A DNA stretch of 64,000 nucleotides, from assembly GCF_016545825.1 (NCBI RefSeq), contig NC_052622.1, positions 42,803,263 through 42,867,262 of the forward strand, given 5' to 3'. Shown piece after piece: positions 22,527 through 33,296 of this stretch. The notes beneath the pieces are model-generated. The model made no database searches, was not told the origin of the DNA, and worked only from the letters and a program-made list of their open reading frames with translations. Both the position numbers and the translations under genes were made by a program. Numbering within the stretch: the stretch's first letter is position 1; each line of letters starts with the position of its first letter. The stretch is from Eucalyptus grandis (Eukaryota > Streptophyta > Magnoliopsida > Myrtales > Myrtaceae).

Positions 22527-22780
22527 ATATGACAGTAGTGTCACTAGATAATGGCCGGTGCTTTTTTATTAATTTAACCGAAAATTGTTAACGTATATGA
22601 CAGTAATGTCACTAGATAATGGCGGTGCTTTTTTATTATTTTAACCGAAAATTGTTAACGTATATGACAGTAGTGTCACTAGATAATGGCGGTGCTATTT
22701 TATTATTTTAACCGAAAATTGTTAACGTATATGATAGTAGTGTCACTAAATAATGGCCGGTGCTTTTTTTTTATTATTTT
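22527..22780 (+). repeat. 67-bp tandem repeat, about 3.8 copies
   Basis: Units start 'tatatgacagtagtgtcact', pass through 'ggcggtgctttttta' and end 'aaaattgttaacg'. They begin at about 22527, 22593, 22660 and 22727. The unit contains the palindrome gttaac. The array sits 350 bp past the P450 stop. No coding content. Confidence 0.9.
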
Positions 22781-23995
22781 TCCTTTTCTTTATTGTTTTC
22801 TTTCTTCTTTTTCCACATCAAGTCTAAAGAATGTCGCTAGCCAACCCTCACCAACCACAAGCAAGTGCTATTAATTCTTGTTGGCCACTAGGCAAGGGCC
22901 ATGACCCTCCCTTGCAACTGACGAGAGTTGGCCAACATTAGGGGTGTGCAAAGGAATTGGGAATTGCTTGGCCCACTTGAAATCGGACCAAGTCGAAACT
23001 GGTGGTTTTTAAGAGAAGCAGTGGGTACCAATCTGGCTCCCAATTCCATAGTTCACCTACCCTTCCATGTGGACTGGACTACTATTGTAATAATATATTA
23101 ATTTTTAATATAAAAAAATGAAAAAATCTAAATTGCCATGATTGAGATTATTTTAATGATATGATTTCATATAATTGCTAACTATCATGATTTGAAAAGA
23201 ATTGACGCTTTAATTTTGCATATAGATACCTTGGTTGAAATGCACTTGACATTTCAATAAAATGATTGAATGACAGCGCAATATGCCCATTCATAGAAGA
23301 AAACAAATTCAATATTTACTTTGTTTAATGCTTAACTTCACATGATATGATCTTTGCACTTTTAGGCATTCGTATTTCTTTCTCCCTACTCAAACAAAAT
23401 CAAGTAATCAAGTCGGTGTTTGTGTATTGGGCCTTTTTTCTCACTACCTTATTTCCCTTTCCATCTTTGTATTTTGTATACTCAATGCTTTGGATCTATA
23501 TGTGTATGGCTGATGAGTGGTGGCAATGATCCTAAGGAAGGAAATATTAATCCAAAAAAAAAAAAAAATTGATCATGGTTAGACCAATTCCATGGATCTA
23601 TCTAAAAATTAGATCGGATCGGCGGTTCAATTCCCGAGTGGATCTATAGGACCGAAGGGCAGTTCTCAATTCTAAATCGGAACCAGTCCTTAGGAATCAT
23701 CCACTCAAACCATACTTACTCTTAGCTGACATCCCTCATTAAGCTTAGAAAAAAAGAAAAAAAGAAGAAGAAGGAAAACAATAAGAAAAAAAAATTAAAA
23801 AAAATCATAAAATTATAAAAACTTATCAACATCAACGTTGGTTAGGTAGTATCCATGTCGGTGATTTCTAACTAAAATTAGCCGAATTAACTTAACTGGC
23901 AAAATGTGAAAATGCTTAGAACTTAATTGGCAAAATTAAAAAGCTTATGACTGAATTAATGAAAATACAATAGGTTTAATACTTTTGGGCAATAT
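22781..23995. mobile_element. Truncated Mutator-like element interrupted by a hAT-like element
   Basis: The right half of a long-TIR element (23733-23995) ends with the shared 'acaataggtttaatacttttgggc' type terminus. A pyrimidine-rich core remnant lies at 22790-22935. Between them, 22939-23724 is an independent insertion starting taggggtgtgcaa. Its flanks gccaacat (22931-22938) and gctgacat (23725-23732) agree at six of eight positions, as for an old hAT target duplication. The left terminus of the outer element is lost. Confidence 0.5.
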
Positions 23996-24712
23996 TTTCT
24001 ATTATGGGTAGAGATGAGATAAGGTGGTATGTAGTGAGGACAAAGACAATGATATACAGTTTGGTCCCTTTTGAGTTGAAATCACTTTGTTTCAACTTCA
24101 AACTTCAATTATTGTGTTTGTTGGTAAATTTGAGTGCCAAATCAAATTAAACTGCACTGTGAAATATATCCTCATTTGCTTACTTGATTTGAGATCGAGG
24201 TTTCGTCTTATGCAAACATGAATAGGGGTGCCTCTTCGTGACTATACAAATTAGAGCAATGTTAAAACATATCGAGCTTTTACTAAAAATTATTTATAAA
24301 AATGAAGTGGCACCATTTACTTATAATTGCTTAATTAGTTACTAAAAAATTAGGCCCCAATGAATTTGTTCCGTTGATTAGCAATCACAAACCTTTTCAT
24401 GTTAGAAACAAAATCTAGCATGCTTGGCTTTATTTTTATTTTTAAGTATGATAGCATTTTTTTACCAATCAATTCAACACAAACTTGTATACTTTTCTTC
24501 GATATCAATTTGGACTTTCGATTTTGATATGAACCAATTTGGTCCGATTGGCATCCGAAGTAACAATCCAACTCGCATCGGACAAGTGTTTACTAATGCG
24601 AAAGTACACATCAACCTACATCAGCAAAAAAAAAAAAACGAAACGAAACGAAAGTCAGGAAAAATTAAAAAAAAAAAGAGCTCGGACAATTTCTGTTTTT
24701 AAAAAAGCTGAA
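23996..24712. other. No gene seen
   Basis: AT-rich sequence with A runs at about 24626 and 24668. Two overlapping plus ORFs (24424-24702, 24539-24811) end in Lys-rich low-complexity sequence and have no recognisable domain. Confidence 0.5.
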
Positions 24713-27175
24713 AAGTTGCACGGAGGTCGGAGAGAGATAAGGGCGGCGACTGACCCTTGTATGTTCGGCCATCCGAAGGGCCCCTCTCTCTCACTTTTGG
24801 TATTCTTTTAAGATTCTTGTATAATCTTTTGTTTTAATCCTTTTTCTCATGTTAAACTTTTTTGTTATTTTGGCTACATGTTAATAACGTGGCCATGATG
24901 TGTACAACCATGTTGAGAAGCCGTAGGTTCCAGAACTAAGTCGATTGTCACATCATATGTCGATTATATTACCGGACTTCAACGATAAAAAGAAATAGTC
25001 ATAAATGGTTTATAAATATTGATTCAATTTGAAATGTTATTCTTATATTTTTAATTTGTGCAATGTTGCTCTTATATTTTTTAATTAATTCAATATGATT
25101 AATAAATTATTGTCAAATCTAATATTTAGACTATATGAAAATATTCAATGTTGTATTTTCATAATTACAAGCTAAAATAATTTGTTAATGTAATAACTTC
25201 CAATCCATTAGGTTTAAATGACAGGCAATAATGAAAAGTTACACGTGGATAATAAAAACAAAATATTCATACCAAATCATGATATATAAACAACGTCATC
25301 AAACAATGACGGACATGTAGACATCCTAATTTGCCATTTTCATTTTTTAAAGTAGATATATATATATATATATACATATTTTCTCTTCATTTTATTATTC
25401 CAACTCAACATATAATAACCCACGTTATCAATAACATCCAATTTGTCATTTGATTAAACGAAATGACTATATTGAACATTTACCGATAATTTAGAAATTA
25501 TATTAAACAAATAAAATTTTGGAATGACATTATATATTAGGTCAAATCTTTTGGATCATTTATATCATTTTCCCAAAGATTATTGGTCCCATTGAAAGAG
25601 CACAATGATCATATTGACCCAAATTAAAATTCAAGGATCAAACTAGACATTATTTTAGATTTAAAAGGCACTATATGTTATATCAAAGGATCATATCGAA
25701 TATTAAAGAATGATATGTCTTACAACATCTAGCATGATTTTGATTGCCTATACAAAAATTATAATCAATCTCGTATTGGATAATCCATTTGGATATTAGC
25801 ATGTATTCTATTTGATTTATGAAGTTTAGTGTAGAATTTCACAAGTTGAGATATGTGTTGTGTTGTCTAATCCTTAAAATAATATAATAGAATAGAATAC
25901 TAAAAGTACACTTTCAAGTGGTATAATTACTTACAAGTTTAAGTAGGGAAAAGCGTTAAAAGTTATAAACATTTTTTGTGCTAATTTAATTCTAAACATT
26001 TTCACTTTATGCCAATTCAGTCATTTTTGGTCAAATTTTGTTATTTGGGTGTCGGTGGTGATATGACATGATTAGCGCTAACGTGTATAACTTTTAATAA
26101 TATTTTAATATTTTTAAATTTTTCTTTTTATTATTTTTCTTTTTATTTCTCCTCCTCCTTCCTCCGGCTAGTCTTTGGACCTCGATGATGGTTGACGAGG
26201 CAAGCCTCGCCGGTGGCCACGGGGACCTTGTGCAAGGTGGTTAAGCTTGCCCTTGCCGGACGGCGAGGTCAACCTCGCCCAACCTCTAGCAAGGCCTTGG
26301 CCACGAGGGCAACCTCGCGCGGGTTGGTGAGCCCTTGGCCGCGAGGGCAACCTCGAGCCGAGCTAGCAAGGCTCACCCTCGGCCCTTTTTGTGTGAGACT
26401 GCCCTCGCAAGCAGTGAGGGCTTGAGCCTCATCGGCCGTCGCCTCTAGCTGAGTCGTCGGTCTAGCGATCGGCTAAAAAAAGAATGAGAAGGAGAAGGAA
26501 AAAGAAAAAGAAAAGAAAAGAAAAAAAAATAAAAAATACTAAAATATTATTAAAAAGTGTCAGCGTTATTTGATCATGCCATATCAACCAACCGACACCT
26601 AGTCGATAAAAATCTAACTAAAATTAGTTGGAAATGACTAAATTGGCATCAAATGAATATGTTTAAAACTAAATTAGCACAAAAAAAAAGTTTATGATTA
26701 AATTGAGTATAAATACAAAAGGTTTAGAACTTTTTAAATATTTTTACCCGTTTAAATATGTCCAGCCGTATATTACATTCTAGCCTATAGTAGCCTCGCG
26801 TAATTGTTCAATAAAATATATCATGGAGAAATATCTTGGAGCTTGAAACACTCGAAGAAAACACCCGGATGATTTGTCGTTAGCTTCATCGGACGACAAA
26901 GCTTCTCGAAGGTGGCGCGACTTCTATCTTCTTTCGTTGGCCGTGCATGCATATGTACGTGTCTGCGTGTGAGTTGGGGAAGCAAAGCAACTGCTTTGGG
27001 ATAAGGAGGCAGACATATTCAAATGACACGTCTAGGACTTCACATGTCGGGAAGCACTAGAAGACGGAGAATATCCCTTCAACAGTGGAAAATCATTCAA
27101 AGGATTTGGCATGGATAACAGTGTGGCCTTTAAAGAGGGAATATGCTTTTTCTTTTTCTTTTTTTGTTTTAACAA
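24713..27175 (+). repeat. Segmental duplication, copy A (right half)
   Basis: Collinear with 34808-36375 in copy B, from 'gttgcacggaggt' to 'ggcctttaa(a/g)gaggga'. The only large difference is the Mutator-like insertion at 25946-26749. A TA microsatellite (about 25357-25374) is also present in B (about 35464-35482). No gene is visible. Confidence 0.85.
25946..26749. mobile_element. Mutator-like long-TIR element (M3), copy A only
   Basis: It starts gggaaaagcg and ends tttttaccc, and is flanked by a 9-bp target duplication gtttaa(g/a)ta at 25937-25945 and 26750-26758. Copy B has an unoccupied site near 35978 ('acatttaagtatattt'). The core at 26160-26450 is GC-rich with 'gcctcgcc/ggcgagg' repeats, as in M1. 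The ORFs across the core on both strands are composition artefacts. Nine-bp duplications and long TIRs indicate the Mutator superfamily. Confidence 0.85.
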
Positions 27176-27653
27176 TGTAAACATATACACCACCAAGTAT
27201 TTACGGTTATTTAGGTCACTGACATGATCCAAATTCATAATCTCATTGCTATTGTCATCCCTCCGATATTTTATACCATCTATTTTCCATTCAAATATAT
27301 GAATATATATTTCTAAACTTTTTAATGGGTCTTACCTAATCACTTCATATAACGGCTAACAATATTCCTAGAACTTGGAAGCAAAGTGATTTCCACCGGT
27401 ATGATTCTACTTTGAAACATGCTCACCTCTAAGGAGTTCTTGGTTCGTGTTCCCGGGCAAGCAACAATCAGTTCAAGATCGAAACTAGGAAACCTTTCGA
27501 AGTCCCGACCCCTTTTTAAATCCCCCGACTTTCCCAATTCTCGACCAGCTCGCCCCTGTCCTTTGTGGTCAGCAGTTAGCACGGAAAGCCTATTTCCTCT
27601 GTAGCATGGTTGCGATTTTGTTCTTTTCTCTCCGTCGGTATATACCGCACGCG
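27176..27653. repeat. Diverged repeat shared with 39090-39290
   Basis: 27240-27435 resembles 39095-39290 ('ttgtcatccct', 'gatattttat', 'atatatga', 'cacttcat(a/g)ta', 'acc(c)ctaaggag'). At the second site it flanks a degraded Copia RNase H region, so it is probably also a retroelement remnant. No coding is recognisable in 27340-27604. Confidence 0.4.
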
Positions 27654-27661
27654 ATAGTAAG

Positions 27662-28007
27662 TAGGGTGTTAGTAATCGAACCGAAAACCGAACCGAAAAA
27701 TTGGTTTTCGGTTCGGTTTTTCATTCGGTTAGATTTTCATTAAAAACCGAAATTTTTTCGGTTCGATTCGGATTTTTATCAATTGGTGAATCGAAACTGA
27801 ACCAACAAATAAAAGTAGAAATCTGAGTTTAACAAAAAAAAAAAATGAAAAGCGAAACCCGAAAATCAAAAACCAAAAAAAAGAACAGAACATTTGACCG
27901 GTTCGTATTCCATTTAGTTTCGGTTTGGTTGGTTCAGGGAAGATTTTTCTAACGGTTCGGTTCGGTTCGGTTTTTTTGAAAAACCGGGCAGAACCGGCCG
28001 TTGCTAC
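27662..28007. mobile_element. Small hAT-like MITE rich in aaccgaa/ttcggtt
   Basis: About 346 bp, starting tagggtgttag and ending cgttgctac, with dense 'cggttcggtt' and 'aaccgaa' motifs near the two ends. Flanking 8-mers atagtaag (27654-27661) and ctagtaag (28008-28015) differ at one base, as expected of a hAT target duplication. No coding. Confidence 0.65.
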
Positions 28008-28015
28008 CTAGTAAG

Positions 28016-28600
28016 TCCGCAACATTTCGATGAATTAATGCACACAAATCACGTGCCTCATCGAATGGCAGACTCCATTCTGGGAATTATCTCGAGCTCT
28101 AAGTGTCTTGAGTTAATTTTGTAATTAAATTGTTGGACAAAGTTTTGGTGTTTGGTAAAATTATTCAAAGTTCTTTGAGACAAATTTCGTTTTCAGAAAT
28201 GCTCAAAGCGGCTGTCAATCCATGTACTTTTATCGATAACTCATATAGTTGCTTTGTGAAAGATTTCCCAAAATCATCATTAGTGTTGTTGATTTTACCT
28301 CAAAATAGACATGTTCGTATTGTATTTCAATATCTGGTGCAAGATAGACTACCAGATAGTCGACGACACAAGAAGGTGTAAGAGATTATGGAAACAATAC
28401 GTATTAGCTTCAATTGATATAACGTCGTGTATTCGGGGCCCAACCCTATTAAAAATCAAGGTTTGGGCCTTTTATATGATGGATTTGTTCTTCTTTTAAG
28501 TAGAATAAAATACCTGGGCTCCATTTGGATTTTTTTGTGCTAATGAAATATTAGTAGGGCCGCGTTTTGATTTCTACTAGTAATAGGCACGTGGAAGTAA
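28016..28600. other. No gene supported
   Basis: Two short plus-strand ORFs (28130-28381, 28311-28499) lie here in different frames. No known domain. The sequence could hold a gene fragment, but I cannot identify one. Confidence 0.4.
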
Positions 28601-29413
28601 GAGTGCGTTTGTTTGCATTTCTATTTAAAAATTGTTCCAGGAAACAGAAATAGAAAAAAGTGTTTTCATGTTCGGGGAACAATTTTGAACAAACAACGCA
28701 TTTGGTAAAAACTGTTAGGAATAAAAATAAACAGAAACATGTTTGAGTAAATTTGGATAATTTTTTATTTCTTTTATTCTTTCTATTTTTCTTATTTTTC
28801 CTTTTTTCTTTTCATTTTTCTTCTTTTTGGCCAGGTCGCAGGCAGGCGACCTCGATCTCGCGGATCCGTGAGCCGAGCTCGCCTCGGCGGCGGGGTGGCG
28901 CGTGCCTCGCGGGCGACACGCCCGACTGCCCCCGGTCGGCGAGGGCAGAGGCTCACATCGGCTGTGCCCAGGCGGCTCGGCCTCGCGGATTTGGGCGAGA
29001 TCGAGCTCGCCCGGGCGGCGCGCAGTCGGCCTCGCCTTGATCCGCCGAGGCGCGGCCTCGCCGAGGCCACGCCCGGCGCCGAGGCTCGTCGGCGTGGCGG
29101 GTCGGCCTCCCGGTCGGGCGAGATCGGGGTCGCCCGGCCCGGCGAGCCTCGGCCTCCCAGGGCGCGAGCCTCGCCGTGGGCTAGGCGGGCGGCCCTCGTC
29201 GCCGGTCGCCGGCCATGGCCCGGAGCCGGCGACCCATTAAAGAAAAGAACAAGAAAATAAGAGAAAAAGAAAAAAAAGTGTTTCTCAAAAAGTGTTTCAG
29301 AAACAAAAACACAAAATTTGTATTTCTTGTTTTAATTTCTTTTTTTGTTCTGAGGACAAAAGAACAAAAAAACAGAAAAGTGTTTAAAAAAAAAAGAAAT
29401 ACAACAAGCGGCC
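28601..29413. mobile_element. PIF/Harbinger-like element with GC-rich core (H2)
   Basis: Flanked by TAA at 28598-28600 and 29414-29416. Inverted ends read gagtgcgtttgtttgcatttc and (reverse) ggccgcttgttgtatttc. AT-rich arms with 'gttcc/ggaac' motifs surround a core (28850-29240) of nearly pure 'gcctcgcc/gggcgag' text. The four long overlapping ORFs of the core (28753-29260) are open because stop codons are rare in such composition. They show no protein family. Same design as H1 and H4. Confidence 0.75.
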
Positions 29414-30269
29414 TAATATTACATTAAAATTATTTCAATCACGTTTTCTTTAAGATTGAAAGGCATACCATGAACTACCTTTTAATAAAAATTTAGAAAG
29501 GCGAAAATGATAAATATCATGAACACCCTTTTAATCTCGAATTGTGGTTGGCATTGTCTGAAGGAGGGTGATTCAATCTTTCTCATAGGGTTTTTGTTTG
29601 GGGGCGGGCAATGGTGTCACGGGAAATAGGAGGAAAATGGTATTGAATTGGAAAGTGGGGATGATACATGGTACATCATCGTTTATTTTGTCTTCCATTT
29701 GTAATCATAGAAGGAAACTTCTCTTATTTTTCGCTTGCGATAAGTAGCTTTGAATACGGGAGCAAAAACACGTTTCCATCAATTCGTTTTGAACTGGTAG
29801 GCACGTAATTGAAGGCTGCGCTTTGGACTTACCTAACGATAACATGCGATGCTCTTTGCAATTACAGTAGTAAGCCAAACATCTTGGGCTGTCATTAAAG
29901 TTAGAGATGGCAATTGAAAGGGACAGAAGCTAGATAAGTTTGCGCCCAATCCCCACTCTCCGTGGGGCATTTGGGAGTTCCGCTGCCCCACTTTATGCTG
30001 CGCCATGCTTATGTTGAAATTAAGTTTTGATTTAGAAAAGAAAAAACTCATTCAAATTCGGTGCATTGTGCTTTTTAAACACTAGAAAAAGCAAGAATAT
30101 GATTGTCAATCGTTTGTCTAATGAAGGAAAGATGATGACAACAGAAAAACGTAAGTTTGGTATTTAAAATGATTGAGGTGTGAAAATGACTAAATCCATT
30201 CTCGCCTCACCCCATGAGCGAGGGCAATTATTTTTTTAACCTATCCAAGTTTCAAAATACGCGTGCTGT
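29414..30269. other. No gene seen
   Basis: Mixed-composition intergenic sequence. One short minus ORF (29833-30051) lacks any recognisable feature. Confidence 0.5.
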
Positions 30270-31019
30270 GGGGTTTATGAGCATTGAGGCTTTGGGCATT
30301 TGAAATATTTATTTGTGACAAATTAGAGTTGCCATCCCATTGAAATTGGAAAATGTTGGATACTAAGAATGAAGAGATGAGAGTGAAACTTTATCTATTC
30401 CATGGCAATACTAGTTATCTCTCGATTATTTGAGGACATTAAATTTATCGACATAACTATCTCATAAATATCGAAAAAGGAAAAACAAATAACAGGAATA
30501 ATGAGACATTTTCCTCTAATTGAACTATTATGTGCAACATTGTCCCTTCACATTTACATAAGGTACTCAGCGATGGAACTTGTTCGTTAATAAAGCAACA
30601 TGACAATTATAAATAGGTGATCGAAAAATGGCATCAATGTTTCAAAATCATCGTCCATGTACTTTCATTTTAATTCAAAGTACTTTTGTAGGTTTGAAAG
30701 GGTTTACCATTATTCTTTGAGCCGTTTCTCGTGACATTTTTGGAGTATGTAATTATTTCATGTACTTTTTAAATATAGGTCCTCATACTTATTTCATTTT
30801 AACAAAGAAGTCCATGAATACTTGTGAAATTGATAGAATAAAAATTTTATATGTGGACAGTCAAGTAATCCGTGATTTTTATTGATGTAAGGATATATCG
30901 AACTATTTTCTCGGTGAGCAAAGTTGACAAAAAGAGGAGACATCAAGTATCCAACGACAACCGCACCGAAAGCTCGAGCAACAACCAGGTTTCAACTAGG
31001 GCAAAAAGACAATTTAGCC

Positions 31020-31240
31020 AATATGTGGAACTTGAGTGACCTTCCTATCCCTATCGACCCAAACCCAAACCCAAACCCTATCGCGCCGGAAGTCCCCGTC
31101 ACCAGCGTCCCCTCCGGCAACACCTGGCTCTGACGTCACGGTTCTCTCTCTTGATGATCTCTTTCGACCTTCCCGCTTCGCCCCAACGAGCTCCGGCCAC
31201 GTGCTTTTGCCTAGAAATTGTTTTGGGAGAGAACTGGAAT
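31020..31240 (+). pseudogene. Unidentified gene fragment, copy B
   Basis: Counterpart of 3980-4200, with the DPNPNPNPIAPEVP segment and one extra cccaaa unit. The frame stops after SGNTWL, whereas copy A reads differently past this point through indels. Parent family unknown. Confidence 0.3.
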
Positions 31241-32305
31241 GAAAATACCAGAAACTCAAGCAAACCAATTGGGAAAACCCAGAATCGATAGTGTGAATTA
31301 CATAAGAGGCGTGATTTTTGCACTATGAACGATTTAAGCCATACGGAGGCGTCCTTGCAATCAATCCTTTTTGGGTAATCTCGAGAATGATAATCAAGGA
31401 TTGTGGTTATTGATATTAAGGATGTTACCTAGACAATGAGATGTGAATTACTCCATTCCCGATGTGTGCTTTAGAAAGTTAATTACTTTAAGAGTGGAGG
31501 ATGCAAGCACCTTCTTCATTTCTTGTTGGAAATTGCTAAGAGAGAGAGAGAAGAAGAGAGAGAGAGGAGGTGGCATTACTAGGTATTACTTGCGAATGCT
31601 TGCATGATGATCTGTCAATTTGCTAGTCAACCACGTGGGCCGGAGGTATCAAGGCATAATGGGCCGAGGAGGTGGCCGAGATGATCGAACAAGCTTTCGT
31701 GTTTGTAGTAATCTGGAGTTCTGGGGTATTTTAAATTGTTGTTGATGTTGATATATGTAACATACAACTTGTGTTTTGGAGAATTCTTCTAATGAGTGGG
31801 TAAATGGTAGATGAAAAGATTGGATCTCCATCGTTAGATCAAGGGAACTTGACATTTATAATTGGAGGGGCTTAGATATTAGGGGCTCCTTCTCTTTCGT
31901 TTATATCATCACATTACGAAAGGTAACATCATTTTCTTAAACACTTCTGATGGGCTAAGCGAGCAGGCAATTTATAAAGAGGAAGGTTAAGACACCTCAA
32001 AGCCTAAAGGCGAGATTGCGGTTTTTGAGCTCACAAAATCCTTCTTGGGAAAGTTTTGGTATTGGTAAAAGTAATTCTGAAAATGTCCGATCCATGTCCT
32101 GCCTTTTAAAGCTATAAGCTCAAAACCAAGCAACTCTTTCGTGTTTGTGGCGTACGGACTCTCAGCAGGAAAAAAAAGAGGCTATTTTCCCCTGAGCTGG
32201 AGATGAACCCTCTAAAGATTTGGCCATTTCTAGGAGTAAATGAGATCCAAATATGAGCGATCTAAGATCTTTTAGGCAAATTAGGATCAGAGCTCCCTAA
32301 AACAT

Positions 32306-33296
32306 CGAAAATTATCCAAAAATCCCTAAATTTATTACATTTGACAATTTAATTATAAATATTTCAATTTTGCTAATTAGTCTTAAATACTTTACGTTCT
32401 ATCAATTGATTCAATTTGACTAATTTTGACTAGAAATTACTAACGGGACGTTGGCAATCCTATGTAACATAGCTGATGCTAATAGTTTTAATATTATTTT
32501 TAATTATTTCCTTTTTTTATTTCTTTCTTTTTTCCCAATAGCTAGGTCGTCGGTCCTTGTGCAAGCCGAAAGAGGCCTAGCCTCGTTTGCCCACGAGTAA
32601 GGGTCAATCTCATTTGGGCCTTGCCCTGGCGAGGCAAGTGTTGGCATTGGTAATCCTCACCAAATCTTGCAAGGTCGACCCTTGACCAGTTGAGGGCCTT
32701 GCCAAACATGTCACTTTGGTAAGGCTCGGCGGATCGGCCTTGCCCATGGCCAAGGGCCTCGCCTCGGTCAAATCGGCAAGCTAACCTATGACCTCCATTG
32801 TTGTGGCTCACGCCTTAGCACATGGTGAGAGAAGAGATGGAGGACACAACGATGACTCAAGTGGATGAGGGCTAGTATTGGCCCGGCAAATGGGCACAAT
32901 GGCAAGGCCTAGTGGTGGCCTCGACCTCATCCTCACCCATCCATGTGACGCCTGGCAAGGTTGCTTGGCCTTGCCAAATCTGGGAGCCCTCGCCTAGGTG
33001 AGGCCAACCCTCCTGGCCATGGCCTACAATTGGTGGCCGTGGCAAATAAAAGAGGGAAAGAAAAAGAAAAAAGAAAAAATTTAGAAAAAAATAATATCGT
33101 TAAAATGTCACGTCAACACTAATTGCTTATCATGTAGAGCGTTCGATGTCTATGTTAGTAATTTTTATCAAAATTGACCGGATGAATTCAATTGTAGGTA
33201 TCAAAAAGATTTTGAACTCAATTAGCAAAATTGAAATGTTTAGAACTAAATTGGTAAAAGTATAATAGGTTTAAGGATATTTTGGATAATTTTCCT
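32306..33296. mobile_element. Long-TIR Mutator-like element (M1, copy B)
   Basis: Orthologous to 6378-7442, with the same 'gaggc/gcctc' core and inverted ends ('cgaaaattatccaaaaatcc' left, 'ggataattttcc' right). It was inherited through the segmental duplication. Confidence 0.65.

Larger units (their letters stand above)
9215..24712. other. 15.5-kb block absent from duplicate copy B
   Basis: In copy B the two flanking sequences abut near 34800 ('caagttaatgaatctgcacgg'). In copy A they are separated by this block. It contains the P450, its amplified promoter, a SINE, several hAT and Mutator-like elements and a Copia LTR fragment. Either the block was inserted into copy A, or copy B lost it. 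No terminal repeats spanning the whole block are visible, so I cannot tell which from this window. Confidence 0.75.

Noticed and set aside
22527..22780. CRISPR-like repeat spacing
   Set aside because: The units are contiguous tandem repeats without unique spacers, in a plant nuclear context.
28753..29260. Four ORFs of 92-130 codons in a GC-rich segment
   Set aside because: Same situation in element H2: low-complexity Arg/Ala/Pro-rich translations with no domain.
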